From positions 372,001-436,000 of the forward strand of contig JANUWF010001659.1 of NCBI GenBank assembly GCA_026120185.1: a DNA stretch of 64,000 nucleotides, in the 5' to 3' direction. The notes beneath the pieces are model-generated. The model was not told the DNA's origin and did no database searches. It saw nothing but the letters and a program-made list of their open reading frames with translations. Shown piece by piece: positions 1-10,749 of this stretch. The stretch comes from Voacanga thouarsii (lineage: Eukaryota; Streptophyta; Magnoliopsida; Gentianales; Apocynaceae). The first letter of the stretch is position 1. Every line of letters begins with the position of its first letter. The translations under genes and the position numbers were made by a program.

Positions 1-984
1 AACATAGTTAATGGCATGGTGGATGGTTATGGACTAAAACCAATTATATCTGTTCATGCATTTTACAGTTTTGATTTTTTATGAAATAGGGCCTGCGTGT
101 CCCGCGTTCTCTAGAATTCTTGTATAATTCTCTTCTCATCTAACTCCCCTTGAATGTAACTCAAGGTTTTTTCTCTTTAGAAAATTATGTAATTAGTTTA
201 CATAGGTTAGATAGGAGTAGAATTATTTTATTCTGGATATGGCAACCAAAACAAGGCGAGAAGGTAAGACCTTCTACTTAAATCATGCATGAACACATAG
301 AGTTAACTATATTAATTTTTTTTATGGCTCAAAGAAATTAATTTAGGGTAAAGTCCATAACCATACCACGTAATCGCTTTATTACCATGATTATCAATTA
401 TGTGATTTATTAATTTTTATGCATGTCATTCAACAAAATCACTAAAAGGAACAAATCCCTTAATTAATATTAAACCAAATTTCTTCCAATGATATAGTAA
501 GAACGAGAGTCCTTTTTCAAGACTAGGTTGTTGGGAAAACCCAAGCCTACTTAACATTGGGCATGTTCAAGCTATGGAGTTAAATTCCTAATTAATGGGT
601 CGGGTTTAACTAAATTCTTTATCCCGATTGAGCAACCTCAAGCTTAAAGAAATTTAGAGAAAAAGTTAGGGTAGCCCAAAAGGCTTTAAGATTAAAAGTT
701 GTTAATCACCCAATGATCCGGTAGTTACATACGATGTAATTGGTATTGGATACCTACCAATGAACTTATGGATGGCTTGCTGGCCCAAGGTTATTATTAA
801 GGAATTTAGATACCGGTCCACTAGGAAAGCTTCCAACAGGCTTTCCCGAATTAGTAGTGGGAGCTATTGGTTTGAGTAAAATAGTGGAGTAAAAATGCGC
901 TTAATTAAAGTCCTAATTATTTGTATATCATGTGATATACAAGTAACTAATACTCTCTATCTTTACATCTAGGTCACTTGCATC
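1..984 (+). other. Non-coding leader ahead of Copia gag
   Basis: No open frame or recognised domain. The last few hundred bases lead straight into the gag start at 985, so part is probably the untranslated leader of the Angela-type element. No LTR end (ATCCTAACA or GATACCCAACA) and no tRNA-Met primer site (TGGTATCAGAG) is visible. The 5' LTR therefore lies off the left edge or has been deleted. The first ~480 bases could be other DNA. Confidence 0.4.
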
Positions 985-1800
985 ATGTCAACAAACTTGA
1001 ACTTATGTAGCATCTTGGAAACCAACAAGTTAACCGAATCAAACTATCTCGACTGGTATAGAAATTTGAGAATCGTTCTCAAATCGAAAAAGTTGCTCTA
1101 CTTGCTAGATGCTCCTATTCCACCACTACCAGCTCAAGATGCTCATGCTGATGAACATGCTGTCCACAAGAGGCACAAGGAGGATAGTGATACAGCATCA
1201 TGTATTATACTGGAATCCATGACTCCCGAGTTATAAAAACAGCACGAGCATATGGATGCTCAATCGATTATACTACATCTTTGAGAGCTATTTGATGCCC
1301 AAGCCAGAACTAAGAGATATGAGATCTCAAAGTAACTATTTTGTTGCAAAATGGCAGAGGGTTCTTCTATAGCCACTCATGGGCTGAAGATATTGGGCTT
1401 GATAGAGAAGCTTGGATCTCTCGAGTTTGCAATAGACCATGACTTAAGTGTTGACTTAATTCTACTATCTTTGCCTAATAGTTTCTCACAATTTATGGTT
1501 AACTATCAGATGAACAAGATTGAGTCCACCATTCCTGAGTTGATCAATCTTCTCAAAACTACGGAGTCCTCCATAAAGAAAGATTCCAATGCAGTTTTAA
1601 TAGTAGAATCTTCCTCTTCTAAGAAGAAAGTTCAAAAGAAGAAGAAGAAGGCTCCCATGAAGCCCAAAAATGGTGTGAACAAAAAGGACGAGCTACCAAC
1701 GGCCCATGCCATCATTATGGGAAGATGGACCACTGGAGGGGCAACTGCAAAACCTACTTAGAGACCATTAAGGACAAGAAGCAAAGGAGAAGCTTACAAG
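985..1800 (+). pseudogene. gag: Copia (Tork/Angela) gag, broken
   Basis: Capsid/nucleocapsid precursor of an LTR retrotransposon. The start at 985 opens with the usual Copia gag N-terminus (LTESNYLDWYRNLRIVLKS then LLYLLDAP). The frame stops at 1236, and a second open stretch (1351-1761) carries the C-terminal half with SLPNSFSQFMVNY and a lysine-rich linker. A frameshift near 1700 puts the zinc knuckle out of frame. Read in the shifted frame it is C-HH-Y-GKMD-H-WRGN-C, so the second cysteine of CX2CX4HX4C is tyrosine. The related minus-strand copy (61809-62615) keeps that cysteine but has lost the histidine. The region cannot make a full gag. The family assignment is firm. Confidence 0.88.
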
Positions 1801-2088
1801 CACTTCTACTTCTACTCCGGGTATGTTTATAATTGAGATAAATACTGCCTTTAAAAATGAGATATGGGTATTAGATACCAGATGTGAATCTCATTTGTGC
1901 AATAACTTGCAGTGACTAAAGAGCAGTAGAAGGCTACAGAAACGCGATGTAGACCTACGTACTGCAAATGGGGCAAAGATTGTTGTATTTGCTGTGGAGA
2001 CATACGAGCTGAAGCTACCTTCAGAATTAATTCTAGAACTAAAAAACTGTTATTATGTACCAGTTTTAATAAAAATATTATCTCAGTT
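1801..2088 (+). pseudogene. Copia protease remnant
   Basis: Retropepsin-like aspartic protease that would cleave the polyprotein. Frame translation shows WVLDTRCESHLCNNLQ, matching the Copia active-site region (LDT[GS]..SH.C), with the residue after DT changed to arginine. A stop follows the NNLQ segment. The downstream LRTANGAK block and a CYYVPVL segment are still readable. It sits between the gag zinc knuckle and the integrase zinc finger, the normal Copia order. Divergent and disrupted, so surely inactive. Confidence 0.7.
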
Positions 2089-3350
2089 GTGTGTTTAGAC
2101 TTATATGGATTTCATTTGATATTTAAGAATAAATGTTGTTCTTTTTCATTGAATGATATTCATTATGGTTCAATAACTTTAGTTAATGGTTTATATGTTC
2201 TAGACTTGGATAATCCAATTCTCAATATAAACAATAAAAAACCTAAAATAGATAACTCTAACACCTCTTACTTATGGCATTGTCGTTTGGGCCATGTAAA
2301 CGAAAATCGTGTTTCTAAGTTACACAAGCATGGTGACTTAGGGTCATTTGATTATGAATCATATGGCACATGCGAGTCTTGTTTACTAGGTAACATGACT
2401 AAAACTCCTTTTCTAGGAAAAAGAGAACGGGCCAAGGAGTTATTAGAACTCATACATTCTAATGTATGTGGCCCAATGTCAATACAAACAAGAGGAGGTA
2501 ACAACTATTTCATAACCTTTATTGATGACTTCTCACGATACGAATATTTGTATTTAATGAAATGCAAATCCGAGGCCTTTGAAAGGTTCAAAGACTTTAA
2601 GAATGAAATAGAGAAACAACTTGGCAAAAGTATAAAGACTCTAAGATCTTATCGAGGAGGAGAATACTTGAGTCAGGAGTTTTTGAGTTATCTGAGAGAT
2701 AATGGGATATTATCTCAATAGATTCCACCACATACACCTCAACATAATGGTGTATTTGAGAGAAGGAATCGAACCCTTCTAGACATAGTACGGACCATGA
2801 TGGCTTCTATAGACCTACTAAAATTATTTTAGGGGTATGCACTAGAGACTTCTGTTTATATACTAAACAGAGTTCTGACAAAATCAGTTGATACTACACT
2901 ATTTGAGATGTTCTTTTGTAAAAGACCAAAGTTATCTCACTTGCGAGTATGGGGTTGTCCTGCTTTTGTTAAAAGGCCACAATCAGATAAACTTGATAGT
3001 AAGTCTGACAAGTGTTTGTTTGTGGGATATCCGAAAGAATCTTTCAGATATTACTTTTACATACCCTCTGAAAATAAATTGTTTGTTTCGAAGCATGCCG
3101 TCTTCTTAGAGAATGAGTACATGCTCAAGGGGGACAGTGGGAGTAAGATTGAACTTAGTAAAGTTCATGAAGATCAAACAAACGAGGATCACCCGTCTAA
3201 CCCCACATCTATTGAGAGAATAGATGAACCTTCTAATACACAAGAACCTCGTAGATCTAGTAGGATACGTATGGCACCTGAGAGATATGGATTTCTCATT
3301 AGTGACCACAATGACGTATTGCTCATAGATGAAAATGAGCCTACTACCTA
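2089..3350 (+). pseudogene. Copia integrase, catalytic Asp residues lost
   Basis: Integrase of the same element, which would insert the cDNA. The N-terminal zinc finger (WHCRLGHVNENR ... CESCLLGNM) is in the open stretch 2089-2721. Of the DDE triad, the first Asp (usually in H[ST]DVCGPM) is Asn in SNVCGPM, and the second (usually SDRGGEYL) is Tyr in SYRGGEYL. Only the Glu of HNGVFERRNRTL remains. Stops interrupt the frame at 2719-2721 and near 2830. The C-terminal part continues from 2908 with RVWGCPAFVK and KCLFVGYPKESF, then an acidic linker to RT. The double loss means this integrase could not work even if read through. Confidence 0.88.
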
Positions 3351-4155
3351 TAAGGATGTTCTGAATAGTTCAGAATCTGGCAAATGGCTTAAGGCCATGA
3401 AGTTAAAGATAGATTCCATGTACGACAACCAAGTATGGATTTTGGTTAATCCACCCAAAGGAATGAAACCTATTGGGTACAAGTGGGTTTTCAAGAAAAA
3501 AATGGACATGGATGGTAACTTAGTTACCTATAAAGCACAACTAGTAGCGAAAGGTTATCGTCAACAACATAGTATTGACTATGATGAAACCTTCTCGCCA
3601 GTAGCCATGTTGAAATCCATCGGGATACTCCTAGCCATTGCTGCTCATTATGATTATGAGATTTAGCAAATGGATGTGAAAATAGCTTTCCTAAATGGAA
3701 ATTTGACTGAGGAAGTGTATATGACACAACCTGAGGGTTTCACATCCAATGATGGCATAAAGGTGTGCAAGCTGCAAAGGTCTATTTATGGACTTAAGCA
3801 AGCTTCTAGGAGTTGGAATATCCGTTTTGATGAAACAATCAAAGATTTTGGTTTCATTCAAAATATAGATGAGCCTTGTGTATACAAGAAGATTAGTAGG
3901 AGTGCAATCGTTTTCTTACTACTTTATGTAGATGACATATTGCTAATATGAAACGATATACCTATCTTGCAAATGGTTAAAATTTGGTTGTCCAAACAAT
4001 TCTCCATGAAAGACCTTGGTGAAGTAACCTATATTCTTGGAATAAGGATCTATAGAGATAGATCCAAAAAATTGCTTGGTTTTTCATAGTCTACATACAT
4101 AGATAAAGTGCTAAAGAGGTTTAGAATGGATTAATCCAAAAAGGGATTCTTACCC
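3351..4155 (+). pseudogene. Copia reverse transcriptase
   Basis: Reverse transcriptase domain. Recognised blocks in order are WLKAMKLKIDSM, GYKWVFKKKMD, LVAKGYRQQHSIDYDETFSPVA, then after a stop at 3664-3666 QMDVKIAFLNGNLTEEVYM, RSIYGLKQASRSWN and the catalytic LLYVDDILLI. The YVDD box is intact, but a stop follows directly (gene frame ends at 3951). Stops at 4087-4089 and 4132-4134 break the connection domain (YILGIRIYRDR, then the YIDKVLKRF segment). Closest in arrangement to Tork/Angela polyproteins. The same protein is encoded in decayed form at 59245-62869 on the other strand. Confidence 0.9.
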
Positions 4156-4728
4156 ATGTCACATGGTGTAAGCCTTTCAAAGTCGATGTCTCCCAAGACA
4201 CAAGTTGAAAGGGATTACATGAGTAAGATTCCATATGCCTCGGCAGTTGGATCTATCATGTATGCTATGATATGTACTAAGCCCGATATATCTTGTGCTT
4301 TCAGTTTGACGAGTAGATACCAATCTGACCCTGGTGAGGGTCATTGGGCAGCTGTAAAGAACATTCATAAGTACTTACGAAGGACTAAGGATATGTTCTT
4401 AGTATATGGAAAAGGTGATTTGAATAAAAACAGGTATACTGATGCTAGTTTTCAATCTAACAAAGATGATTTTAAATCACAATCCGGCTACGTGTTTACG
4501 TTGTGTGGAAAGGCAATAAGTTGGAAAAGTTCCAAACAAGAGATTATTGCTGACTCTATGACAGAGGTTAAGTACATAGCCGCTTCTGAAGCAGCTAGGG
4601 AAATAAAGATAGAGAGAGTTCTCACGGATGAGAACATAGCTGACCCGCTTACGAAAGCACTTTCCCAAAAGAAATATGATTGTCATGTTGAGTCATTCGG
4701 TATTAGATACATAAATGATTGGCTCTAG
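4156..4728 (+). pseudogene. Copia RNase H with internal deletion
   Basis: End of the polyprotein: RT connection (YMSKIPYASAVGSIMYAM, KPDISCAFSLTSRYQSDPG) followed by RNase H (RYTDASFQSN, SQSGYVFTLCGKAISWKSSKQ, then SMTEVKYIAASEAAREI). It jumps directly to KIERVLTDENIADPLTKAL, the polyprotein C-terminus. The stretch that normally carries the third catalytic Asp and the HIE..FH motif is missing, so part of RNase H is deleted in frame. The stop at 4726-4728 lies 2 bases before the polypurine tract, as expected for the end of pol. Confidence 0.87.
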
Positions 4729-4730
4729 TG

Positions 4731-4742
4731 CAAGTGGGAGTT
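4731..4742 (+). other. Polypurine tract, Angela element
   Basis: CAAGTGGGAGTT lies directly between the pol stop and the LTR start and would prime plus-strand DNA synthesis. The minus-strand copy has the same motif (CAAGTGGGAG) at 59230-59244, so the site is conserved in the family. Confidence 0.75.
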
Positions 4743-5410
4743 TATTAGTGTTGTGCCCTAGAGGCAATCACTTGTACATTGTATATGACACATTTTATTT
4801 TAATAAAAAGGCATATTTATCTTACAGTTTCTTTTGTTTACTTTTAAATAATATAACTGTTCGATAAAGTCCCTAGTACAACATTGTGTTAAGAAAATCA
4901 TAATAAAGATCATGATAAGAGATTCCTACTACACTATATAGTGTTAGTATTTAAATAGTCACTAGTTATAGTATAAATGACACAGGACATCATTAATGCA
5001 TTAAGACTAGCATGTGTTAGACTTCCTGATTTGATCAGGCGGTGGTTCTCATATCCGTGAGTATTGAGATACTCAAAATTAACACATGGATGCTTATTAA
5101 TAGAATAAGTTCATTGGATGACCTAACTTTGAGATAATCATATGGATAACTATTTAGTGCCAGTGATATAATCTCAATATAGCAAACGTGCAAGTATCTT
5201 TAGACTTGAAATCTCCAAGGTACTTTGTTTGCTGAGCTTTGTACTTTGACTCCAATCTCCGGAGCTCGATCGAGGGCCGCCTATGGGATGGACATTGGGT
5301 ACATTGTGAGGTAAACGAAAGTAGTTCAGAGGGTCAATAAAGGATTCACCACTCCTAATAGTAGGGAAGAATATCTCACGGCCACTTGTAGGAATTACTA
5401 CTCGAGAAGT

Positions 5411-5422
5411 CCTTGGCCAAGG
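5411..5422. promoter_or_regulatory. Conserved LTR palindrome CCTTGGCCAAGG
   Basis: A perfect 12-bp palindrome in the Angela LTR. It recurs at 7567-7578, 25005-25016, 36037-36048 and 58549-58560. It differs by one base at 39734-39745, and is decayed in the fragment near 20650. Conservation through otherwise drifting LTRs suggests a protein-binding site, but this is inference. Confidence 0.5.
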
Positions 5423-6222
5423 CGATTGTGTATTGGAAATAGTTCTAATTGATACACATCTAGAGTAGTGGGTTCCTAGTACAAGTACAATTATATTCGG
5501 GCCAAAATTAATTCTGGAGGGAGTTGGCACTAATTCCGTACTCCAAACCGAATGAGATATTGTATGGTGAATGGAGTAATTGTACTAAAGTTTGTTATTG
5601 AAGGGTTCATGTCAAGCCACTTGACTTCCTGGACTCTTGGGTGGTCATGATATGTTGCTAGATACCGCTCATGATCTGGGAATATGGGTTTATTAATTGA
5701 TGAATTAATAAACCAATCCTAAATAGAATTAATATAATTAATTCTAATTAATTATGGATTATTAATCTCAAAAACGTTTGGATTAATTCATGTTCACTAC
5801 CAATTGACTGGGAAACCTAATAGGTCACACACAATAGAGGATTATATACTCAAGATGTTATTTGATAACATAGTGGGGTTAATTGCGAGAAAGTGAAGTT
5901 GTTGTGGACAAATCATAATTAGTTATAATTTGTGGTCCAAGTTGTAATTGTGGGAACTTGATATTCCAAATTACAATTAGAAATTTCTAATTGTTTTACA
6001 ATTTCAGATTTTCAGTGGATTTTGGAACATATATTGGATATGCTCGAAACCCTAATCCGAGGATGATTCACACGAAAATAGGAGCCACAAAAAACAAACG
6101 TCTTCTTCTCTCTAACTCTCGTTTTTTTGCTGAAAACGAAAACTGTCCTAGCCGCCATCTTTTTCTACTAGCACAAGAAATCTTGGTGCTTGAGCATTCC
6201 TCTGTGTGGATTACTGTTAGAG

Positions 6223-6243
6223 ATAATCACACACTGTGATTAT
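6223..6243 (+). other. U5 stem-loop of Angela LTR
   Basis: ATAATCAC-ACACT-GTGATTAT is an 8-bp perfect stem with a 5-base loop, framed by GGATTACTGTTAGAG and AGTGGTTAGA. The same hairpin occurs on the opposite strand at 30894-30914 and 38903-38923. A different sequence with the same fold (ACAATCC / GGATTGT) occurs at 8307-8327 and, with one mismatch, at 57759-57779. Confidence 0.6.
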
Positions 6244-6467
6244 AGTGGTTAGATGTCCAACTCTCGTGGAATTTGCATAAAAGGATTGCTGGATCGTGCC
6301 TCGACTTGAAGAAGATCAATTTTGTTCTTCGGATGATCAAACAAAGGTAAAAAGTTGTTACCTTTATTATCATTATGTCTTGTTTTCCACACATAGGCGG
6401 GTCCTGGGATGATATCTCTTTTATTTTCCGCTGCGCCGTATAGGATACGAACCTTAGATACCCAACA

Positions 6468-7348
6468 ATAACAACCTACCCTCTGTCAAACTCTTGAAGA
6501 ACTAAGTTTTAAAGACCCTCAAGAATAGTAGAAAGTTCTACTATAATCTCACCCTAATATCCTTGAAGCAACAAAGGCAAACAAGAACAAATAGAATAGA
6601 GAAAATAGGCACCCAAGTAATGGAATTCAAACAAACCTTAGAAGAACAAAGACACTAAAACCCATTCAAATAAACCACATTGGATTATCCATAAGATTTA
6701 TAGACTCATTCATAAGAAGGATTAACCCTTAAGCATGATCTTGAATAAGATGAACAAGGAGGCTAGGGCCTCTCAAGATTCTCTCTCAAATTTGAATTAA
6801 AGTGTGTGAATTGTGTTGTCAAATCACTAAAGGTTCTATTTTTACTACCATAACCCTAGCTAAGTAATACCTGAGGTTCTATTACAGTTTAGGGTCGTAA
6901 TAAGTCTTTACAAACACCTAAAATTGGAGAAAATCAGAGAAAACAGCAAAAACACGGAGTAGCCTTCGGCTACCCAGGATGGAGCCGGCGCCGGCTTGAG
7001 GGCCCTAGTTGGCACCGGTCAGGCTCTGTCTTGGGCCGGTCGTGTGCCATAATGAAGCCATTATTGTTCAGGTTGAAGCCGGCGCCGGTTTGGCTGGTTG
7101 GGGCCGGCGCCGACTGTTTGTTGGAAGGCCTCCTTTGGTCAAGTTTCGTCCGCCTTTATTGCCTGTTTGAGTTCTTGTTGGGGTCCTTCTTGGATAGTCA
7201 TCAAAATGAACTCTTGGCTAACTTCATCAATCTTCCAATCCTCTTCCATCCTCAAGCATAGTTTTATGAGCAATTGAAAAATATCTTGGAGCTTCTAGGA
7301 CCTAGCTCTTGTCAATGGTCCTTGTCCTTGCAAGGTCACGCCTCCCCA
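6468..7348. repeat. Unclassified repeat with CCGGCGCCGG words
   Basis: No convincing coding potential. AT-rich up to about 6950, then a GC-rich island holding a hairpin GTAGCC-TTC-GGCTAC (6959-6973) and repeated palindromes: GCCGGCGCCGGC (6984-6995), CCGGCGCCGG (7079-7088), GGCCGGCGCC (7102-7111). It lies between the end of an Angela LTR and a truncated Angela LTR, so it is probably a piece of another LTR element, but I cannot name the family. The 76-residue open frame over the island is proline/tryptophan-rich and looks fortuitous. Confidence 0.45.
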
Positions 7349-8532
7349 TCATATCCTTAGACTTGAGATCTCCAAGGTATTTTATTTATCGAGCGTTGTA
7401 CTTTGATTCTAATCTTTGGAGTCTTACAATGACTGCCTATGGGATGGACATTAGTTACAATGTAAAGTAAACAAAAGTAGTTGAGAGGGTCAATAAAGGA
7501 TTCACCACTCCTAATAATAGGAGAGTATATCTCAAGGCCATTTATAGAAATCATTATTCATAAAGTCCTTGGCCAAGGCGAATATGTGTTGAAAATAGTT
7601 CCAAGTTGATACACATATCGAATAATGGATTTCTTGAACGAGTACTAAAATATTCGAGCCAAAATTAATAATATTTTGGAGGGAGTTGGCACTAATTCCA
7701 TGCTTTAGACCGAATGAGATATAATATGGTGAAAAGAGTTTTGTGCCCTAGCTATTTGCTATTGAAATATTCATGTCAAGCCACTTGAGATCAAGAGTCA
7801 TTACTAGATGTCACTTTTGATCTGCTAAATATGATTTTTTAATTAGATAATTAACAAATTAATCTTATATTTTATTTAGGATTATTAATTCTAAAGTTAT
7901 TAGAATTAATTCATATTATGCTACCAATAAGACCAGGAAACTTAATGGGTCACACACAATAAAGGTTTGAATGCTTAATATATATTATTTTATAATATTA
8001 TGGGGTTAATTAAAAGAAAAAATATATTTATAGGTGAATTATAAATTTGTTATAATTCATGAGACTTGGTTGCAATTATATAAACTTCAAGGGTCCGATT
8101 GTAGATATTAGATCTTGGAGGACTTGATTGCAAATTCTAAAAATTATAAATATAGGAATCGTTCCCTTTTGCACAGAGGATTCTAAGAAATCATTTCTTC
8201 TTCATCCTTATTCTTCTCCGATTAAAACCTAGTCGTTCCTCTTCTACAAGCATAGTTTTGAGTGGGTTTTGTGAGCAATTCAACCTTGTGTGGATTACTG
8301 CTAGAGACAATCCTACTCTTGGATTGTAGTGGTGCATTTAGATGATCAAAACAGAGGGAACTGGTTCTTCGGTTGCTGATCAAATTTCTATCCGCAAGAT
8401 AAATTATGTTTTCTGCTACAAAAGGTAATCTTTGTTTCCTTCCTCTATTCCCATTTTAATTGCAAACACGTGGTCCTTAGACATAGATTTCATGGTTATT
8501 TTAGTCGCGTTCTTATTATGGGTAATCCTGTA
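7349..8532 (+). mobile_element. Angela-type LTR fragment, 5'-truncated (subfamily B)
   Basis: Starts abruptly at TATCCTTAGACTTGAG, a point about 450 bp into the family LTR. It runs collinear with the LTR at 24338-26028 to its end (GCGTTCTTATTATG ... ATCCTGTA, family ATCCTAACA). It contains GGAGGGAGTTGGCACTAATT, the 12-bp palindrome and the U5 hairpin in its ACAATCC/GGATTGT form. The 3' end is intact and abuts a gypsy integrase remnant, so it probably inserted there and then lost its left part together with the rest of integrase. Confidence 0.8.
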
Positions 8533-9000
8533 ATGAAATCCGTCGTATTTTCATCCCATTTCCACTATGGAGTAGGCAATAGTTGTAGTAATTCTCCAGG
8601 CTGTTGTTGTTTGGCATTCACTTGCTGACAAATTAAACATCGAGCTACTACGTCTGAATTATCACTTTTTCATACTAATCCACCAATGATGCTGTTTCAA
8701 GTCATGATATATCTTTCCAACTCCTGGATGGATGGTATACTTACTCCAAGATGCGGCCGTTAAAATAACTTGTCTCATCGCGGATTGTTTCGAAATACAA
8801 TCCGACCCTGGTAATAAATAATTCCATTATTGTCCTTTCAAAACCCATCTCCTCCTTTATTCACTTCCTTTTGCAACTCTTTGTCTTTATCATACTTTCC
8901 CTTTTCCTGTTGTAGGGAAATAAGTTGAATGGAGATATTATTCATCCTATTTCTCCATCTACCGCAATTGCTTCCAGTTCTGGAATTTGTAATATCTAAA
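8533..9000 (-). pseudogene. Gypsy chromovirus integrase remnant
   Basis: On the minus strand the translation shows the H2C2 zinc-finger region of a Tekay/Del-like integrase: TIHPGVGKIYHDLKQHHWW, then a decayed CLICQQ segment, then PxPxWKWD and the start of the catalytic core (TTDGFH, where chromoviruses have TMDFI). The frame is broken by stops and at least one shift. It ends at 8533 where the Angela LTR begins, so the catalytic core, any chromodomain and the 3' LTR are missing. Confidence 0.75.
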
Positions 9001-10185
9001 GGGCTGATAAATTTGCCTCCCTAGTAAGGATATCTGCTATTATGTTTACTTTTTTAGAATGATACTTAATTAGACACCGGAATTCTTCCAAAAATTCCAA
9101 CCACCGACGTTGTCTCATGTTCAAATCTTTTTAGGTAAAACATACTTCAAGCTTTTATAGTCGGTAAAAACTTCAAACTCAGTCCCATACACATAATGTC
9201 TTCACTTCTTTAGGGCAACCACAATAGCAGCTAACTCCAAATCATGTGTAGGGTAATTCTTCTTATGGAGTTTCAACTTCCTAGAGATATAAGCTATCAC
9301 ATTTCTTTCTTGTATTAATATTCCTCCCCATCCTTCCTTCAGCGCATCCGTATACACTTCATAAGGTTTGTTCATCATCGATAATACCAAAACAGGAGCA
9401 AAACTTACCCTTTTCTTCAGCTCCTGGAAATTTCTCTTGCACTTCTCAGTCCAAACATAAGGAATTTTCTTTTTGGTGAGTCAAATCAAAGGTGAAGCTA
9501 TCTTAGAAAATTCCTCAATAAATCTCTAATACTATCCTGCTAATTCCAGAAAACTTTGTATTCAGTTGTAGTCTCGAGACGTTTCCAATTTGTCACCGCT
9601 TCGACTTTTGCAGGATCTACTATAATCCCATCTTTGGTTATCACATGTCCCTAGAATGATACTTCTTGTAGCCAAAACTCATACTTACTGAATCTTGCAT
9701 ATAATTTGGCATTCCTTAACTTTCCCAACACTTTTCTGAAGGTGTTGTTCATATTCTTGGGGATCTTTGGAGTACACTAGGATATCATCTATGAATATAA
9801 CCATAAAACTGTCTAGGTAAGGCCGAAACGTCCGATGCATTAGGTCCATGAAAACAGCAAGGGTTTTGGTAACACCAAAGGACATCACTACAAACTCAAA
9901 ATATCCACACCATGTGTTAAATGCAGTTTTCAGTATATTTTCTTTCCAAATTTGAACTTAGTGTTATCCCTACCTCAAGTCTAACTTGGAGAATTATTCT
10001 GCTTCTTGTAACAAATCAAACACTTCACCAATCTTAGGCAACAGATATTTATTCTTTACAGTCACTGCATTTAATCCTTGATAATCTCTACACATCCGTA
10101 GTGACTTATCTTTCTTTCTAACAAATAATACAGGTACTCCCCAAGGTGAAGTACTAGGCCAAGTAAATCCTTGCCCCATTAATTC
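9001..10185 (-). pseudogene. Gypsy chromovirus reverse transcriptase-RNase H
   Basis: RT-RNase H of the same minus-strand element. RT blocks: [35 protein letters not shown], a weakened VFMDLMHRTFRPYLD and the catalytic VIFIDDILVYSK (9685-9888), so the FIDD box is intact. RNase [49 protein letters not shown] (9202-9390). Its first catalytic Asp (YTDA) and the Glu of HDLELAA are present. Several stops and a shift separate the pieces. The text is typical of Tekay/Del chromoviruses. Confidence 0.87.
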
Positions 10186-10680
10186 CTATACTTGTTTCTT
10201 AAGCTCATGTAATTTTGTAGGTGCCATTTTATAAGGAGTTCTTGAAATTGATTCTGCCAATGGCACCCAATTAATGGAAACTTCTACTCCTCTCTCCGGG
10301 AGTAACTTCTTCAATTCCGAAGGAAAAACATCTAAATACTCATTCACAACAGGAACTTCTTCAGGTTTATTAACCACATAAGCCAAGTATCTAGTACATC
10401 CTTTCCTAATCATTTTTCGAGTCTTGAGTCCCGATATAAAAGCATTACTTTTCCTTTCAGCCTCATCTACAAATTCTAATATAGATTTTCCAGGCCGACA
10501 GAATTGTACTACCTTATGCCTACATTCAACTTAAGCATGATGCTAAGATAATCAGTCCATTCCCAAGATAGCATTTTGGTCCTCTATGGGCAGATATATC
10601 AAATCTCCTCCTAAAATTTCATCTCCTACTAAGATCTTACATTCTTTATATACTTTCTCATTATTCATTTACTTTCATAA
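10186..10680 (-). pseudogene. Gypsy chromovirus protease and RT linker
   Basis: Minus-strand translation gives CKILVGDEILGGDLIYLPIEDQ and AILGMD, the C-terminal half of the chromovirus protease, then the linker VVNEYLDVFPSELKKLLPERGVE and YKMAPTKLHELKKQ leading into RT. Stops lie after LGMD and within the linker. The active-site D[ST]GA segment is not clearly readable. The order gag-PR-RT-RH-IN on this strand is normal for Ty3/gypsy. Confidence 0.8.
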
Positions 10681-10749
10681 TGGGGTACTGACAAGCATAT
10701 CATATGAAGTTTCTTTCCCTTTTATCCCTATAGCATCAAGAAATACATT

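Larger units (their letters stand above)
4743..6467 (+). mobile_element. Angela-type Copia 3' LTR, complete (subfamily A)
   Basis: 1725-bp LTR of the element at 985-4728. It begins TATTAGTGTTGTGCCC (family start TGTTAG with one change) and ends GATACCCAACA, giving the near-inverted TGTTRG...CCAACA ends. The block GCCCTAGAGGCAATCACTTG is like the BARE/Angela LTR start. It contains the 12-bp palindrome CCTTGGCCAAGG (5411-5422) and a U5 hairpin (6223-6243). Shared segments with the LTRs at 24338, 30671, 38676 and 57573 fix the ends. The base run after the LTR is ATAAC; the matching 5' duplication is not in view. Confidence 0.9.

Noticed and set aside
5174..5530. 118-residue minus-strand frame in the Angela LTR (also 35848-36207 and 39674-40006)
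   Set aside because: The block recurs in each Angela LTR in either orientation with stops at different places. It is LTR sequence.
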